Source of the DNA: Herbinix sp.
GTDB taxonomy: Bacteria; Bacillota; Clostridia; Lachnospirales; Lachnospiraceae
Length of the DNA stretch: 60,741 bases
NCBI GenBank assembly: GCA_029240245.1
Contig: JARBTJ010000018.1
Span: 1-60,741, forward strand
Reading direction: 5' to 3'
Both the position numbers and the translations under genes were made by a program. The notes below the pieces were generated by a model. That model searched no databases. It was given only the letters and a program-made list of their open reading frames with translations, and was not told where the DNA came from. Shown one piece after another: positions 45,145 to 53,883 of this stretch (its first letter is position 1; every line of letters begins with the position of its first letter).

Positions 45145-45183
45145 AAATCTCCTCCTTAAATGAATAAATATACATGCATACAT

Positions 45184-45218
45184 AAAAAATGTAGTCCTAA
45201 TTATATTAAGACTACATT
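45184..45218 (-). promoter_or_regulatory. Attenuator-like hairpin in the oppA leader
   Basis: AATGTAGTC/GACTACATT (45218-45188) followed by six Ts on the minus strand. It lies about 20 bases after the predicted transcription start, so transcription of opp must pass through it. It is not simply the dapL terminator, because the promoter lies between it and dapL. Confidence 0.7.
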
Positions 45219-45245
45219 GTCTATATTGTATCATTTATGGTTGTA

Positions 45246-45275
45246 ATTATAACTAATAAATACCTCAATTGTCAA
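45246..45275 (-). promoter_or_regulatory. Consensus promoter of oppABCDF
   Basis: On the minus strand TTGACA (45275-45270), 18-bp spacer, TATAAT (45251-45246). Both hexamers match consensus exactly. Confidence 0.85.
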
Positions 45276-45326
45276 TCTATATTTGATATACTAATTATGG
45301 CAAATTCTTACAAATGCTAATTTACC

Positions 45327-46541
45327 TTACAATTTTTTTATTCTTTCGATTGCTTCGAGGGTATTTTCATAGGTTCCAAAGGCAGTCAATCTGAAATAAC
45401 CTTCACCACTCGGTCCGAAGCCGGAACCGGGGGTACCTACAACATTCACTTTATTTAACAGGTGATCGAAAAATTCCCAGGAGGTCATCTTATCCGGTGT
45501 TGCCATCCAGATATAAGGAGCGTTTACACCGCCGGAAACAGAATAACCGGCAGAGAGTAAGCCTTCACGAATGACTCTTGCATTATTCATATAGTAAGCG
45601 ATCTGCTCTTTTGTCTGTTTTCTGCCTTCTTCGGTATATACAGCAGTACCTGCTACCTGCGTAATATACGGCGCACCGTTGAACTTGGTTCCATGGCGTC
45701 TTGCCCAGAGGCTATTAAGCATTACATCCCCGCACTTTAATTCCTTCGGAATTACGGTAAAGCCGAGTCTGGTACCGGTAAAACCGGCATTTTTAGAAAA
45801 GCTGCGGATCTCGATGGCACAAGTCTTAGCACCTTCACATTCATAAATGGTATGAGGTACATTATCCTCCGAAATATATGCTTCATAAGCAGCATCATAG
45901 ATAATAACCGCACCTACCTTATTGGCATAATCAACCCATTTTTGTAATTCTGCTTTGGTGATGGTTGAACCGGTCGGGTTATTCGGGAAGCAAAGATATA
46001 TTAAGTCCGGTTGCTCCTTAGGAAGCTCCGGAGCAAAATGATTCTCTTTGGTACATGGCATATAGATAACATTGGACCATCTGCCGGTCTCAGCAATATA
46101 TTCCCCTGTTCTTCCTGCCATTACATTGGAATCAACATAAACGGGATAAACCGGATCACATACGGCGATTTTACAATTCACATCAAAGATTTCCTGGATA
46201 TTACCGGAATCACTCTTAGCACCGTCACTGATAAAAATTTCATCCAGTGCAATGGATACACCTCTGGTCTTAAAATCATGATCAGCAATCGCCTTGCGTA
46301 AGAATTCATAGCCCAAATCAGGAGCATAACCTTTAAAGGTACTCTGTTTTCCCATTTCGTCAACTGCACCATGTAATGCTTCAATCACAGCCGGAACAAG
46401 AGGCAGAGTTACATCGCCGATTCCCAGTCGGATTATTTTATTATCCGGATTAGCCTCCGAAAATTCCCTAACTTTCTTTCCAATTGTAGAAAACAAATAA
46501 CTTCCCGGTAATTTCAGATAATTTTCATTAATATTAAACAT
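45327..46541 (-). CDS. dapL: LL-diaminopimelate aminotransferase
   Basis: Makes LL-diaminopimelate from tetrahydrodipicolinate in one step, bypassing acylated intermediates. The 404-residue PLP enzyme has the class I aminotransferase core. PLP-lysine lies in [16 protein letters not shown], with [11 protein letters not shown] and [10 protein letters not shown]. The N-terminal [20 protein letters not shown] is typical of DapL. It follows dapF after a gap of about 40 bases, so the two probably form a lysine/peptidoglycan operon. The opp operon follows under a separate promoter. Confidence 0.96.
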   Translation of the reverse strand: MFNINENYLKLPGSYLFSTIGKKVREFSEANPDNKIIRLGIGDVTLPLVPAVIEALHGAVDEMGKQSTFKGYAPDLGYEFLRKAIADHDFKTRGVSIALDEIFISDGAKSDSGNIQEIFDVNCKIAVCDPVYPVYVDSNVMAGRTGEYIAETGRWSNVIYMPCTKENHFAPELPKEQPDLIYLCFPNNPTGSTITKAELQKWVDYANKVGAVIIYDAAYEAYISEDNVPHTIYECEGAKTCAIEIRSFSKNAGFTGTRLGFTVIPKELKCGDVMLNSLWARRHGTKFNGAPYITQVAGTAVYTEEGRKQTKEQIAYYMNNARVIREGLLSAGYSVSGGVNAPYIWMATPDKMTSWEFFDHLLNKVNVVGTPGSGFGPSGEGYFRLTAFGTYENTLEAIERIKKL

Positions 46542-46583
46542 AAGTTTGACCTAGCCTTTCCTAAAGACAAGTATTCTTGTCTT

Positions 46584-47417
46584 TTATAGTATTATTTCAC
46601 CATCAAACACCTTGACTGCAGGACCAGTCATGTAAATGATGTTTTCTTTCTCATCATATCGTATTAAAAGTTCTCCGCCCAGTAATGAAACAGTTACCTC
46701 GTGATCGGTATAGCCATTTAAAATACACGCCATAACAGACGCACAGGTACCGGTTCCGCAGGCCAGGGTTTCACCCGAACCTCTTTCCCATACTCTCATC
46801 TCAATATGTTTTCGATCAATGACATGCACAAATTCCGTATTAATCCGCTCCGGAAACATCATATGATTCTCAAACAAAGGACCAATTTTCTCCAGTAAAA
46901 GATTTTTAATATCATCAACAAAAATAATTGCATGGGGATTTCCCATAGAAACGCAAGTAATTTTATATTCCTTATCTCCCACGTTAATCGGTTCCCCGAT
47001 TACTCTTTCTTTTTCGGATAAAACAGGTATTAAGGAGCTTTCTAATATTGGATTTCCCATATTAACCGTTACATAGGTTACTTTACCAGCTTCAACCGCC
47101 AAGTCAAGTGTTTTTATTCCGCTCAGCGTTTCTATTTGTATTTGATTTTTATCCGTCAAATGATTGTCATAAACATATTTGGCAACGCAACGGATACCGT
47201 TACCGCACATCTGCGCACGGGAACCATCCTGATTATACATATCCATCATAAAATCCGCTTTATCAGAGGTTCTGATCAGTATTAAGCCATCCGATCCAAT
47301 TCCAAAATGTCTGTCACTTACTTTAATCGCTGTTTCAGGAATATTCGGAATTAATTCTTTCGTACAGTCCACATATACATAATCATTACCGCAGCCCTGC
47401 ATCTTTGTAAATTTCAT
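46584..47417 (-). CDS. dapF: Diaminopimelate epimerase
   Basis: Converts LL- to meso-diaminopimelate for lysine and cell wall. From ATG 47417 it has 277 residues, starting [18 protein letters not shown]. The two catalytic cysteines lie in MCGNGIRC (Cys71) and [10 protein letters not shown]. The upstream in-frame ATG at 47462 adds 15 residues not seen in the family, and the ribosome site GGAAGGGCGG sits before the shorter start. It is cytoplasmic, and its product is the substrate for wall synthesis. Confidence 0.95.
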   Translation of the reverse strand: MKFTKMQGCGNDYVYVDCTKELIPNIPETAIKVSDRHFGIGSDGLILIRTSDKADFMMDMYNQDGSRAQMCGNGIRCVAKYVYDNHLTDKNQIQIETLSGIKTLDLAVEAGKVTYVTVNMGNPILESSLIPVLSEKERVIGEPINVGDKEYKITCVSMGNPHAIIFVDDIKNLLLEKIGPLFENHMMFPERINTEFVHVIDRKHIEMRVWERGSGETLACGTGTCASVMACILNGYTDHEVTVSLLGGELLIRYDEKENIIYMTGPAVKVFDGEIIL

Positions 47418-47507
47418 ATAAAACCCGCCCTTCCATAGGAATACCAGAGGAATACCAGTCAATTGGCGATATTAAGGGTCTATCGCATTAGCGATAAATA
47501 TAATTAA

Positions 47508-47531
47508 CGGGGAAGCATTCCTGCCACCCCG
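47508..47531 (-). promoter_or_regulatory. Hairpin between the ANTAR gene and dapF
   Basis: CGGGG/CCCCG stem (47531-47508). A second small hairpin, TATCGC/GCGATA, is nearby (47481-47496). There is no clean T-run. They could form a weak terminator of the glnA-ANTAR unit or a dapF leader structure. Confidence 0.45.
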
Positions 47532-47646
47532 ATAATATTAAGCTTAATTATACGACTTTGCCCTTGTATCGTTCTTATTCAATATTACTTCTGGCATAAT
47601 ATTAAATAAATTATATCAAAAACTATCCTGTTGGTAAAGTCTTCTT

Positions 47647-48195
47647 TTACGGATAAAACATCTTCAATACCATTTCAGCCATTTCAGTCATATTCGTACC
47701 ACTGTCCATGCTGTTTTTCTGCAGATAACGATGTGCCTCTTCCTCTGTCATGTTGTTACGATCCATTAAAACCATTTTTGCCTTATTGATAAGCATTTTT
47801 TCTTCTTCTGATCTTACCTTCGGCTTATCTTTATCCTTCTTCTTACGTGATTGATATTGATAAGTCATCATTTGTAAGGTACTTAGTAAATCATTCATTT
47901 TTAACGGCATCTGTAAACAGACGATGTTATTATCCTGGCAATACTCAAGCTTATCCGGTGATGCTAACAAGAGCATCTGAAACCCCTTCGGCAAATAATT
48001 GTTTAATTCACTATAATGCATATCGGAAAACCGATAACCGCATATTATGATACCTTCATCCAAATCATTTGCCACACTTATTATTTGTGTCCCTAAGGTG
48101 CAGGGCTCACTGACATGATACCCGTTTCTGGTTAATACATTTTTGATGCAAGCCGCATCATCCATCTTGGGAAAACCCACTATTATGCTAAACAC
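47647..48195 (-). CDS. ANTAR domain protein with degenerate receiver, next to glnA
   Basis: ANTAR proteins bind RNA hairpins and relieve termination. This 182-residue protein starts with GTG 48195 (GGAGGT eight bases before). An N-terminal receiver-like domain (about 1-110) comes first. Where a receiver would have its phospho-Asp it reads EGIIICGYRFSDMHY, so the acceptor Asp appears lost. After a basic linker (RKKKDKDKPKVR) the ANTAR domain spans about 130-180 (INKAKMVLMDRNNMTEEEAHRYLQK). It is 83 bases downstream of glnA. Pairing with glutamine synthetase suggests it controls nitrogen genes by antitermination. Confidence 0.88.
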   Translation of the reverse strand: MFSIIVGFPKMDDAACIKNVLTRNGYHVSEPCTLGTQIISVANDLDEGIIICGYRFSDMHYSELNNYLPKGFQMLLLASPDKLEYCQDNNIVCLQMPLKMNDLLSTLQMMTYQYQSRKKKDKDKPKVRSEEEKMLINKAKMVLMDRNNMTEEEAHRYLQKNSMDSGTNMTEMAEMVLKMFYP

Positions 48196-48278
48196 ATCTG
48201 TTCACCTCCGCTCCCTACCGAATCAGGCCATTATTACACATTCCCATAATGACCTTAAGCCAGGCAATACGCCCAAAA

Positions 48279-49610
48279 TTATACACGGTATAAGTATTGG
48301 TCCAGCTCCCATTGGGTAATCTGCGTACGGTAAATATCCCATTCCGACTTTTTAGCCTGTATATATTTGCTATAGATATGATCTCCCAGTATATCGTTCA
48401 TAAATGTACTATTTTCCAGTGCTTTTACTGCATCATTTAAATTAGCGGGTAGACTACGGATTCCCTCTGTCACCCTTTCTTCGGTTGACATGGTATATAT
48501 GTTTTTATCAATACTTGCGGTCGGTTCTATTTGATTTTTGATACCATCCAGACCTGCTGCCAGACATGCTGCCAGTGTTAAATAAGGATTTGCTGATGGG
48601 TCCGGGCATCTGAGTTCAAGTCTAGTGGAACTTCCTCTTCCCGCAGGAATACGAATTAGAGGACTTCTGTTTGAGGCAGACCAGGCAACGTAAACCGGTG
48701 CTTCATAATTGGGCACTAATCTTTTATATGAATTCACTAATGGATTGGTTATTGCGGTCATGCATTCGATGTGTTTCATAATACCCGCAATAAAATAGTA
48801 TGCTTCTTTGCTCAATCCCAACTTACCGTTCGGGTCATCAAAGATATTTTTACCTTCCTTTTTCAACGACATATTCACATGCATTCCCGATCCGTCAATA
48901 CCAAACTTCGGTTTCGGCATAAAAGAAGCATGCAGACCATGTCTTTTCGCGATAGTACGTGCTACCAGTTTAAAGGTCATAATGTTATCTGCGGTTTTTA
49001 AGGCATCATCATATTTAATATCAATTTCATGTTGTGCCGGAGCAACCTCATGATGAGAGGCTTCTATTGTAATACCCATATCTTCGAGGGTAAGAACCAT
49101 ATCGCGTCTGGCATTTTCTCCGAGATCCAACGGACCCAAATCAAAATATCCTGCTCTTTCGCTGGTGTTCGTCGTCGGTTGACCATTTTCCTCCAAATGG
49201 AATAAAAAGAACTCTAATTCCGGGCCAACATCAAACGTATAACCCATATCGGATGCTTCCTTGATTACTTTCTTTAAGACTTGTCTTGGGTCACCACTAA
49301 ACGGTTTGCCATCTACCGTATAAACATCACAGATTAACCGAGCAACTTTACCTTGCTGAGGTCTCCAGGGAAATGTCACATAGGTGTCCAAATCCGGATA
49401 TAAATACATGTCTGATTCTTCGATTCTGACAAAGCCTTCGATCGAGGAACCATCAAACATACATTCATTATTTAGCGCTCTTTCCAATTGGTTCGTTGTA
49501 ATCGCCACATTCTTTAAGTTTCCAAACATATCTGTGAATTGCAGACGGATAAATTCAACGTCATCTTCTTCTACCATTCTGATGATATCTTGTTTTGTAA
49601 AATGTTTCAT
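48279..49610 (-). CDS. glnA: Glutamine synthetase, type I
   Basis: Condenses ammonia with glutamate; works with GltBD in nitrogen assimilation. From ATG 49610 (443 aa; AGGAG about eight bases before; an upstream in-frame GTG overlaps the spacer) it has the GS blocks [36 protein letters not shown] and NRSPLIRIP. The size fits the GSI-alpha class of Gram-positives (about 444 aa). The adenylylation loop of enterobacterial GSI is not evident. A terminator-like hairpin lies in its leader and an ANTAR gene follows. Confidence 0.97.
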   Translation of the reverse strand: MKHFTKQDIIRMVEEDDVEFIRLQFTDMFGNLKNVAITTNQLERALNNECMFDGSSIEGFVRIEESDMYLYPDLDTYVTFPWRPQQGKVARLICDVYTVDGKPFSGDPRQVLKKVIKEASDMGYTFDVGPELEFFLFHLEENGQPTTNTSERAGYFDLGPLDLGENARRDMVLTLEDMGITIEASHHEVAPAQHEIDIKYDDALKTADNIMTFKLVARTIAKRHGLHASFMPKPKFGIDGSGMHVNMSLKKEGKNIFDDPNGKLGLSKEAYYFIAGIMKHIECMTAITNPLVNSYKRLVPNYEAPVYVAWSASNRSPLIRIPAGRGSSTRLELRCPDPSANPYLTLAACLAAGLDGIKNQIEPTASIDKNIYTMSTEERVTEGIRSLPANLNDAVKALENSTFMNDILGDHIYSKYIQAKKSEWDIYRTQITQWELDQYLYRV

Positions 49611-49693
49611 TTGCACCGCTCCTTACTTTAAATTATTAGGTTGTCAGGTTATAAACCCCCCATATTTTGTCTGTTTTCATTCATTTTCTTAAG

Positions 49694-49717
49694 AAAAAGG
49701 GGCTAAAATGCCCTTTT
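49694..49717 (-). terminator. Terminator-like hairpin in the glnA leader (possible ANTAR target)
   Basis: On the minus strand AAAAAGGGC, loop ATTTTA, then GCCCCTTTTT (one bulged C), then CTT. It lies about 20 bases after the promoter, so it could attenuate glnA. The hexaloop starts with A, as ANTAR targets do, but lacks the G expected at position four. Confidence 0.65.
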
Positions 49718-49745
49718 TAAGAACACCTTCGCCCACGTTATAATG

Positions 49746-49775
49746 ATAATAACAGTATGGTAGGCTTTTTGTCAA
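49746..49775 (-). promoter_or_regulatory. Promoter of glnA
   Basis: On the minus strand TTGACA (49775-49770), 18-bp spacer, TATTAT (49751-49746). The leader to the ATG is about 130 bases. Confidence 0.8.
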
Positions 49776-49986
49776 CATGAATATTAGCTATGCTTACTGA
49801 TACTTACTGATAGTAATATAGTAATATTTTTCGATTAATATTCCAATAATAACATGCCCATGCTAAGTCAGTTTAATTAAACCTTCCAATATTACTTTTA
49901 TTAATTATAATAGCATATTTATTATTGCAAATGAATGTATTAAATGGAAAAAAATGAATAATTATTAACATCAAACGGATTCATGG

Positions 49987-50015
49987 TTGTCTTTTGTCAC
50001 ATTTTGTTATATAAT
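49987..50015 (+). promoter_or_regulatory. Promoter of the plus-strand PilZ gene
   Basis: TTGTCT, 17-bp spacer, TATAAT. It lies 30 bases before the start codon. Confidence 0.75.
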
Positions 50016-50045
50016 TATTAAGATAATTTATTTGGAGGTGAGATT

Positions 50046-50750
50046 ATGCAGATAGATGAACTATCGAAGGGCGGTAGCATGGAACTTGAGGTGAAAAACA
50101 ACGGCCGTACTATGTCATTTCGAAGTGAAATAGTTATAATCAAAAACAACTCTGTGCTAATCACCACAATTAAGGCAAATGATCAGACTATAGGTTTTTC
50201 GGAAAAATGCCAGTTAAACTTTTTGTATAAGGTTGACGGAAGGTTATATATGTGGGAAAATGTCACCGTAAAGCTTGTAAAATATAATGGTGAAATCTAT
50301 CATAAAATTGATATCTATGGAGCTGGGAAACCCTATAATCGACGGGATTCTTTCCGAATGTATATCGGTGAGGACATGCCTCTCTATGTGAATACTGCAG
50401 CCGGACCTACTGCAATATCTGTGCTGGTAAAAGATATCAGCGAAACCGGTGTTGCATTTATTACAAAAGAAGAAATCGAAATTGACCGTACCATACGTTT
50501 AAAATTAAAGGACAACAATACGATTATCAGCTTGTCCGGTATGATTATTCGTAAGGAATTTTTAGAGCATCTGGGTTCATTTCTTTATGGCTGCAAATTC
50601 AATGAAAAGAACAATAAATTAGGGAAGTATTTAGCAAAAAAGCAGGGTGAATTATTACGCAAAAAAACCAACACACTATCTTCTCCGCCCACCAAGGTTA
50701 CTACAAAAGAGAAGAAAACCCAGCTTTATGAAATGAATGCTACCAAGTAA
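50046..50750 (+). CDS. PilZ domain protein with YcgR-like N-terminal domain
   Basis: A two-domain c-di-GMP effector of 234 residues. The N-terminal ~95 residues form a YcgR/PilZN-type beta domain (GGSMELEVKNNGRTMSFRSEI). The PilZ domain has the arginine motif NRRDSFR (about residues 98-104), which supplies R-x-x-x-R, and DISETGVAF as the D-x-S-x-x-G motif. A basic tail (KKTNTLSSPPTKVTTKEKK) follows. YcgR-type proteins slow flagella when c-di-GMP is high. It is one of the few plus-strand genes here. Start ATG 50046 with TTTGGAGGTGA before it. Confidence 0.88.
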   Translation: MQIDELSKGGSMELEVKNNGRTMSFRSEIVIIKNNSVLITTIKANDQTIGFSEKCQLNFLYKVDGRLYMWENVTVKLVKYNGEIYHKIDIYGAGKPYNRRDSFRMYIGEDMPLYVNTAAGPTAISVLVKDISETGVAFITKEEIEIDRTIRLKLKDNNTIISLSGMIIRKEFLEHLGSFLYGCKFNEKNNKLGKYLAKKQGELLRKKTNTLSSPPTKVTTKEKKTQLYEMNATK

Positions 50751-50762
50751 TCAATCATCGTA

Positions 50763-50797
50763 GGGGCTTTTGCATATAGAATATGCAAAAGCCCCTT
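50763..50797. terminator. Bidirectional terminator between the PilZ and SPFH genes
   Basis: GGGGCTTTTGCATAT pairs with ATATGCAAAAGCCCC, a 15-bp stem with a five-base loop. The plus side is followed by TTGTTGTT. Confidence 0.85.
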
Positions 50798-50812
50798 GTT
50801 GTTATCTATACA

Positions 50813-52816
50813 TTAATCTACTATCTTCGCCGGTGCTGATATCTCAGATTTTACTGTTTCATTGACAGCAGCAGTATCAAGCGAAACACCTAGTTTATCC
50901 AAGGTAATGAATTTAAGCAGGGTATCCATAACCGTATTGCTACCATTCATGCTATCTCCATTTCCGGTAGCACCCATAGTTACGACAGTTTTTGGTACAA
51001 TATCTACTTTGGAGTTCTTGATCGCATCTGCTAATTTATCGGTTACTTCCTGAATTACACGGAATTCAGCGCCTCCGTAGGCCTTAACCTGTGCATCGAT
51101 AGCACGTGCTTTTGCAAGACCAACATTAGATTCCTTTGACGCCTCTGCCTCTCCTTCCAAGGTAATCTTGGAAGCATTTGCTTTCGCTAATGCAATAATC
51201 TGATTAGCTTCCTGTTCCGCCCTTCTTGCTAAAGCAGCACCCGAGTTTCTTTCAATTTCGATCTGTATTTTAGATTTGGTCAGAAAACTCTGCTGTTCTG
51301 CAACGGCTTGCGCTTCCCGGAGTGATTTTTCACTTTCTGCCGCTGATTGCTGTTTTTGATAGGTAATCTTCTTTTCTTCAGCAATTTGTCGTTCCCTTAA
51401 TTGCATTAATATATTTTCAATCTGAACATCGGAGGTAGGAGATTTCGGTGTTCCGATTAAAACTTCTTCCAGCTGAAGATTATATTTTTGAAATTTCTCC
51501 CGCATCTCTGCTACAGCTCTTTCACGTATCTCACTGCGTTCCTGTATTAATTCAATTAGTGTCTTGGTCTGAGCAACATCTTTAAAATATGCACTTACCA
51601 GTGGATCCAAGGACTGATTTACTAGCATATTGATGTCTCCGAAGCGTTGAATTACCCAGGGAGCCTGTTTGTAATCAATATGCATTACCACGGATAACGG
51701 TAAAGAAGGTTCGAAGGCATCCTTTGTGATAATGTCTACTTCCGTTAGGTTTTCATCGTATTTATGGGAACCAATCTCTGCCCTGTTCCATTTTAGGATT
51801 ATATTCGTTGTTGGCACTAAGACTACCTTGCCGGCGTCGGTATTAAAGGCATATTTACCTGGCATCAGAGGCTTTTCAAGTACACCCTTGCAGCCTGCAC
51901 CTACCAGTTCACCATGACGGTAATTAATTCCTGTGGTGTCAACCCCTTCCTTCCCGAAGAAAGAAACTACAACTCCGACAAATCCAATCGGGACAACCGT
52001 TTTCGGTCTGAATTCCACTGTAGCAAATAGTCGATTGATATAATATGTACCATCTGTCAGTACCTGAAGCTGTTTACCCCGTCTTCCTCCAAGAGCCAAA
52101 AACTTCTCCGGATCCTGAAAGCTTGCATGCTCATCACCGACACTGTCCGCTATAATTTCACCCTCTTCCAGGGATATTCCGTCATGGACGGTTACAATGC
52201 CCATAATATCACTATCTTGATTCCTTACTCCCATGATAATAACCGGACTGAAGGCATTCCTCTCTATAAGGGTTTTCTGCATGCTTGCCAGCTCCATCTT
52301 CTCATTTTTGGAACCGGTAAAGATAGCCTTGATATCATTCGGTGTTATAACGATAAATTGCGCTAAATTTATTGCATAGGTACCTTCCCTTAAGATACCT
52401 CTTTGTGGACCTCTCTGACCACCGTTTGTCAGGAAACCGGTTACATCCTGGAAATTATTTGCCTCCGTGATAACCTTTCCTAAGGTTTGTGTCGGAGACA
52501 GTGGTTTTCCGTCACGTGCAAACAGGTAGGCTATCTGCCCCTGTGGGATAGTGATTAAAGGGTATTTATGTATGCGAAACATCAATGCAGTTCTAAAGTG
52601 AATACCACCTCTTAATAAACTTGGTGAATATCCTGCTTCACCCTTTAAGGCAATAATCGAATCCTTTAAGGAACCTTTAGGACTCCACCATTTCTCAACG
52701 ACTGCAACTTCATCCGATCGGATGATTCTTAAGCCTAAAATAACGAAAACCAAAAGATACAGTAAAGCAATTGCTCCAATGATAGATAACGCAGCTACAT
52801 AAATCCATGAATCCAT
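50813..52816 (-). CDS. Membrane-anchored SPFH (flotillin/band 7-like) protein with triplicated N-terminal modules
   Basis: A likely membrane scaffold protein of 667 residues. An N-terminal span (about 5-28) is followed by three similar beta modules. Each closes with a motif of the type GG(Q/R)RG...L..GTYxIN: RGILREGTYAIN, LQVLTDGTYYIN and LEKPLMPGKYAFN. An SPFH core comes next (about 330-440: VVMHIDYKQAPWVIQRFGDI). A long Glu/Ala/Gln-rich coiled coil (about 430-600) and a Gly/Asn linker precede the C-terminus. Start ATG 52816 after GGGGTAA. The next gene downstream is convergent, and it is separate from the TolB-like gene upstream. Confidence 0.85.
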   Translation of the reverse strand: MDSWIYVAALSIIGAIALLYLLVFVILGLRIIRSDEVAVVEKWWSPKGSLKDSIIALKGEAGYSPSLLRGGIHFRTALMFRIHKYPLITIPQGQIAYLFARDGKPLSPTQTLGKVITEANNFQDVTGFLTNGGQRGPQRGILREGTYAINLAQFIVITPNDIKAIFTGSKNEKMELASMQKTLIERNAFSPVIIMGVRNQDSDIMGIVTVHDGISLEEGEIIADSVGDEHASFQDPEKFLALGGRRGKQLQVLTDGTYYINRLFATVEFRPKTVVPIGFVGVVVSFFGKEGVDTTGINYRHGELVGAGCKGVLEKPLMPGKYAFNTDAGKVVLVPTTNIILKWNRAEIGSHKYDENLTEVDIITKDAFEPSLPLSVVMHIDYKQAPWVIQRFGDINMLVNQSLDPLVSAYFKDVAQTKTLIELIQERSEIRERAVAEMREKFQKYNLQLEEVLIGTPKSPTSDVQIENILMQLRERQIAEEKKITYQKQQSAAESEKSLREAQAVAEQQSFLTKSKIQIEIERNSGAALARRAEQEANQIIALAKANASKITLEGEAEASKESNVGLAKARAIDAQVKAYGGAEFRVIQEVTDKLADAIKNSKVDIVPKTVVTMGATGNGDSMNGSNTVMDTLLKFITLDKLGVSLDTAAVNETVKSEISAPAKIVD

Positions 52817-52985
52817 AAAATTACCCCATTTCTTATTTAGAATAATAACCTCACTATGAATATACTTCTAAAGTACAGAAATAAAACTAGGATGTGGTTA
52901 ATAATAGATTAAAAAAGGATTAATAATTTAACCTAAGCATAATAAATAAAAAATGGGGTAAATGATTACGTTAATACGTTTATTG

Positions 52986-53858
52986 TTATTCGAACCGGTA
53001 GCTTACAAAGGCAAGTTTCTTTCCACAAGGTGACCACGAGTTAACATTTATGGTTCCCTGACCACCAAACAGCTTCACTAAGGTCATAAAATCGCCTCCC
53101 TCCGAAGGCATAATACGAATTTCTACATCTTTATTCGCAGGATGATCCCCAGGTGCAACATCACCCTTTTTATATGTGATATAAGCAACTTTTTTTCCAT
53201 CCGGGGAAAGGTGGGCAAACCAGCTGTTACTTTCATCAAACGTCATCTGGGTCTGTTCACTTCCGTCTGCTTTCATACGCCACAGCTGCATAAGTCCACT
53301 TCGGACCGAATTAAACCAGATATAATTACCGCAAGGGGAATATTCCGGTCCATCATCGAGTCCATCGGCGTCCGTCAGCCTGTTTTCCACACCGCCTTCT
53401 GCGGATATCGTATATACATCATAATCGCCATTACGTTCTGCACAATATGCAAGTGTCTTCCCGTCCGGTGACCACCCATGCAGATAACTCGGGGCCATTG
53501 GTGTAATGAGTATCGGTGTTCCCCCCTCGTCATTAAAAATATAAATCCTTGATCTGCCATCCTCTTTCGTATGATGACTGACCGCTATTTTCGTTTGATC
53601 GGGAGATAGTACATGGTCATTATTGCAATTAATGCAGATACCCGATTCAATCAAAGTACTGGTATCCGTAGAAATATCATAGGAATAAATTCTTCCTCCA
53701 CTGTTATAAACAAGCTCCTTGCCATTCTTCTTCCAATTGGGAGCTTCAATCAGGTAATCAAATTCATGCATAACCTCTCTATTACCAGTACTAATTTCTA
53801 CAACCTCCAGAACACTGATAAGCTTTTTATGATCCTTTTCTTTCTGCATTGCTTCCAT
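52986..53858 (-). CDS. TolB-like/PD40 beta-propeller protein, cytoplasmic
   Basis: A 290-residue protein built from WD40-like PD40 repeats. Examples are APNWKKNGKELVYNSGGRIYSYD, LSPDQTKIAVSHH, WSPDGKTLAYCA, YSPCGNYIWFNS, LSPDGKKVAYITY and WSPCGKKLAFVSYR. This gives about six blades. It lacks a signal peptide, unlike periplasmic TolB. Its ATG lies 25 bases after the LCP gene, with AGGAGAAC in the gap, so it is probably co-transcribed. Its ligand is unknown. Some relatives sit with glycan genes. Confidence 0.8.
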   Translation of the reverse strand: MEAMQKEKDHKKLISVLEVVEISTGNREVMHEFDYLIEAPNWKKNGKELVYNSGGRIYSYDISTDTSTLIESGICINCNNDHVLSPDQTKIAVSHHTKEDGRSRIYIFNDEGGTPILITPMAPSYLHGWSPDGKTLAYCAERNGDYDVYTISAEGGVENRLTDADGLDDGPEYSPCGNYIWFNSVRSGLMQLWRMKADGSEQTQMTFDESNSWFAHLSPDGKKVAYITYKKGDVAPGDHPANKDVEIRIMPSEGGDFMTLVKLFGGQGTINVNSWSPCGKKLAFVSYRFE

Positions 53859-53883
53859 CTATACCACTGTTCTCCTTTGAGTA

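Noticed and set aside
49617..49740. Classical dual-hairpin ANTAR target before glnA
   Set aside because: Only one clear hairpin is visible and its loop lacks G at position four, so I report only a terminator-like hairpin.
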